The translations under genes were made by a program, and so were the position numbers. The notes beneath the pieces are model-generated. The model was given only the letters and a program-made list of their open reading frames with translations, had not been told where the DNA came from and did no database searches. A DNA stretch of 59,160 nt from Streptomyces populi (GTDB taxonomy: Bacteria > Actinomycetota > Actinomycetes > Streptomycetales > Streptomycetaceae): positions 1-59,160 of the forward strand of contig NZ_KZ626890.1 in the NCBI RefSeq assembly GCF_002911015.1, given 5' to 3'. Below are positions 58,358 through 59,160 of the stretch, piece after piece (positions within the stretch are counted from its first letter, which is position 1; every line of letters starts with the position of its first letter).

Positions 58358-59160
58358 GGTGCCTCCATCGTGGGGGTGACTCTCCGTCAGGACGGTGACG
58401 GCTGTGCATTAAGCGACGGAGACATGACACGTAACGCGATCGAGAATCCTGCTGTCAGCTACGATTCCGGCCGATCTTCTCCCGGCTCCCTGACTGCGCC
58501 GGTCGACGCCCACGGACGGTGTCGCCGACCGAGTGGCAGCCGTGGAAGCACCGTGCGCCGGACGCGTGATGAGGGACCGTCAGCGCCCGGCCGGGGGAGC
58601 CGGCCGGGGGTCCGCCGCGAGATCGGTCTGCTGGCCCAGGTCGGCGCGGCACTGCTCCGCCTCCCCGACCAGGACCACCGGAGCACCTTGCAGAACAGCT
58701 GACGACCCGGACAGCACCCGTACGGGCACGGGTCGGCGCCCGGTCCGACCGGGCGCCGACCCGTGTGCGCGGCAGGCGTGAACGCCGATGACGAGCCGCT
58801 GCGGGTCACCTGAGGTCACGCGACGCCCGGCACGCGTCACCGCTGCGGCAGGCTCCGCCCGTCGGCGTCGATCCGCCCGGCACGGATCGCCTCCTCCCGT
58901 GCCGTGGCGTTGCGGGCGGCCCGGTACCGCGACCGGATCCCGGCCATCGGCCCGCGCGGCGCCCGCAGCATCAGACAGACCGTCGGCGCCAGGACGCCGG
59001 GCGGACAGCTGTGGCCGTATGCCCGCCCGGGATGCCCCGACTCGCCGTCCCCACCCGGTCCTTCACCACGCTCCTGGAGCCCGGCCCGGGAAACGCCGAC
59101 GCCGCGTCCTCCTCGGACGACGACGCCCTCCGCCACCGCCGAGGGCGAGAGAGCCGTTCA
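58358..59160. other. Right end, no supportable gene
   Basis: About 800 bp. Frames here are open because of base composition but do not look like proteins from end to end. A minus-strand frame ending near 58837 has a helical Arg/Ala-rich tail (SRYRAARNATAREEAIRAGR) and a plus-strand frame near 58620-58700 has EIGLLAQVGAALLRLPDQDH; either could be a gene remnant. The AT-rich part at 58400-58460 may be the promoter of the phospholipase-like gene. Confidence 0.45.

Noticed and set aside
1..59160. CRISPR arrays, insertion sequences, rRNA, phage genes
   Set aside because: No spaced repeats, transposase-like frames, terminal inverted repeats or rRNA motifs were seen on either strand.

Overview
The window is chromosomal DNA of a Streptomyces-type actinomycete: very high GC, strong third-position G/C bias, GTG starts and stop-start (ATGA/GTGA) overlaps, and typical families (SARP, ECF41 sigma factor, SCO6745 family, family 2B encapsulin with 2-methylisoborneol synthase). 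No insertion sequence, integrase, CRISPR array or rRNA was seen.

Layout. 1-9.7 kb is ordinary accessory/housekeeping DNA: an MFS transporter cut by the window edge, an AraC regulator, a divergent leuA paralog facing a FadR-type regulator, a metallo-beta-lactamase-fold protein, a cupin, an Imm-5-like protein, an ECF41 sigma factor with its oxidoreductase, a TPR-gene remnant and a methyltransferase. At 9802-9893 lies an odd serine-type tRNA-like gene without a normal anticodon loop.

10.05-43.5 kb (perhaps to 45.3 kb) is a biosynthetic gene cluster. From gene families I read it as an azoxy (N=N-oxide) pathway of the valanimycin/elaiomycin type fused to a pyrrole-2-carboxylate pathway. Azoxy side: an aminoacyl-tRNA-dependent transferase (DUF2156, VlmA-like), an acyl-CoA-dehydrogenase-fold N-hydroxylase (VlmH-like) with flavin reductase (VlmR-like), a lipid-kinase-like kinase (VlmJ-like) and an MmgE/PrpD protein (VlmK-like), two diiron proteins and a small membrane protein as N-N bond candidates. 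The amine is probably built from a fatty acyl chain by a dedicated KASIII/KASII/ACP set, a desaturase, an aldehyde dehydrogenase and a class III aminotransferase. Pyrrole side: proline adenylation domain (ten-residue code DLLYLALVCK), stand-alone PCP, prolyl-PCP dehydrogenase and a KASIII-fold acyltransferase in one operon. Self-protection: a DHA2 exporter and an Ada-AlkA plus AlkB DNA-alkylation-repair pair inside the cluster, which fits a DNA-alkylating azoxy product. Control: a SARP regulator next to four 11-bp-spaced heptamers in the promoter region between the 15-gene minus-strand operon and the VlmA-like gene, and a second three-heptamer site at 20.83 kb.

The cluster has three transcription blocks: minus 15138->10051 (thiolase-like, kinase, diiron, acyl-CoA ligase), plus 15528->26964 (exporter, P450, DNA repair, P450, pyrrole cassette, dead SGNH), and minus 41443->27015 (15 genes, mostly translationally coupled), plus the VlmA-like gene at 41624.

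43.7-53.1 kb holds XRE and TetR regulators, a repeat protein, a Ser/Thr kinase fused to pentapeptide repeats, a GNAT and several conserved hypotheticals. 53.5-57.1 kb is the 2-methylisoborneol operon (encapsulin shell, terpene synthase cargo, GPP methyltransferase), followed by a secreted PI-PLC-like protein; the last 0.8 kb has no gene I can support.
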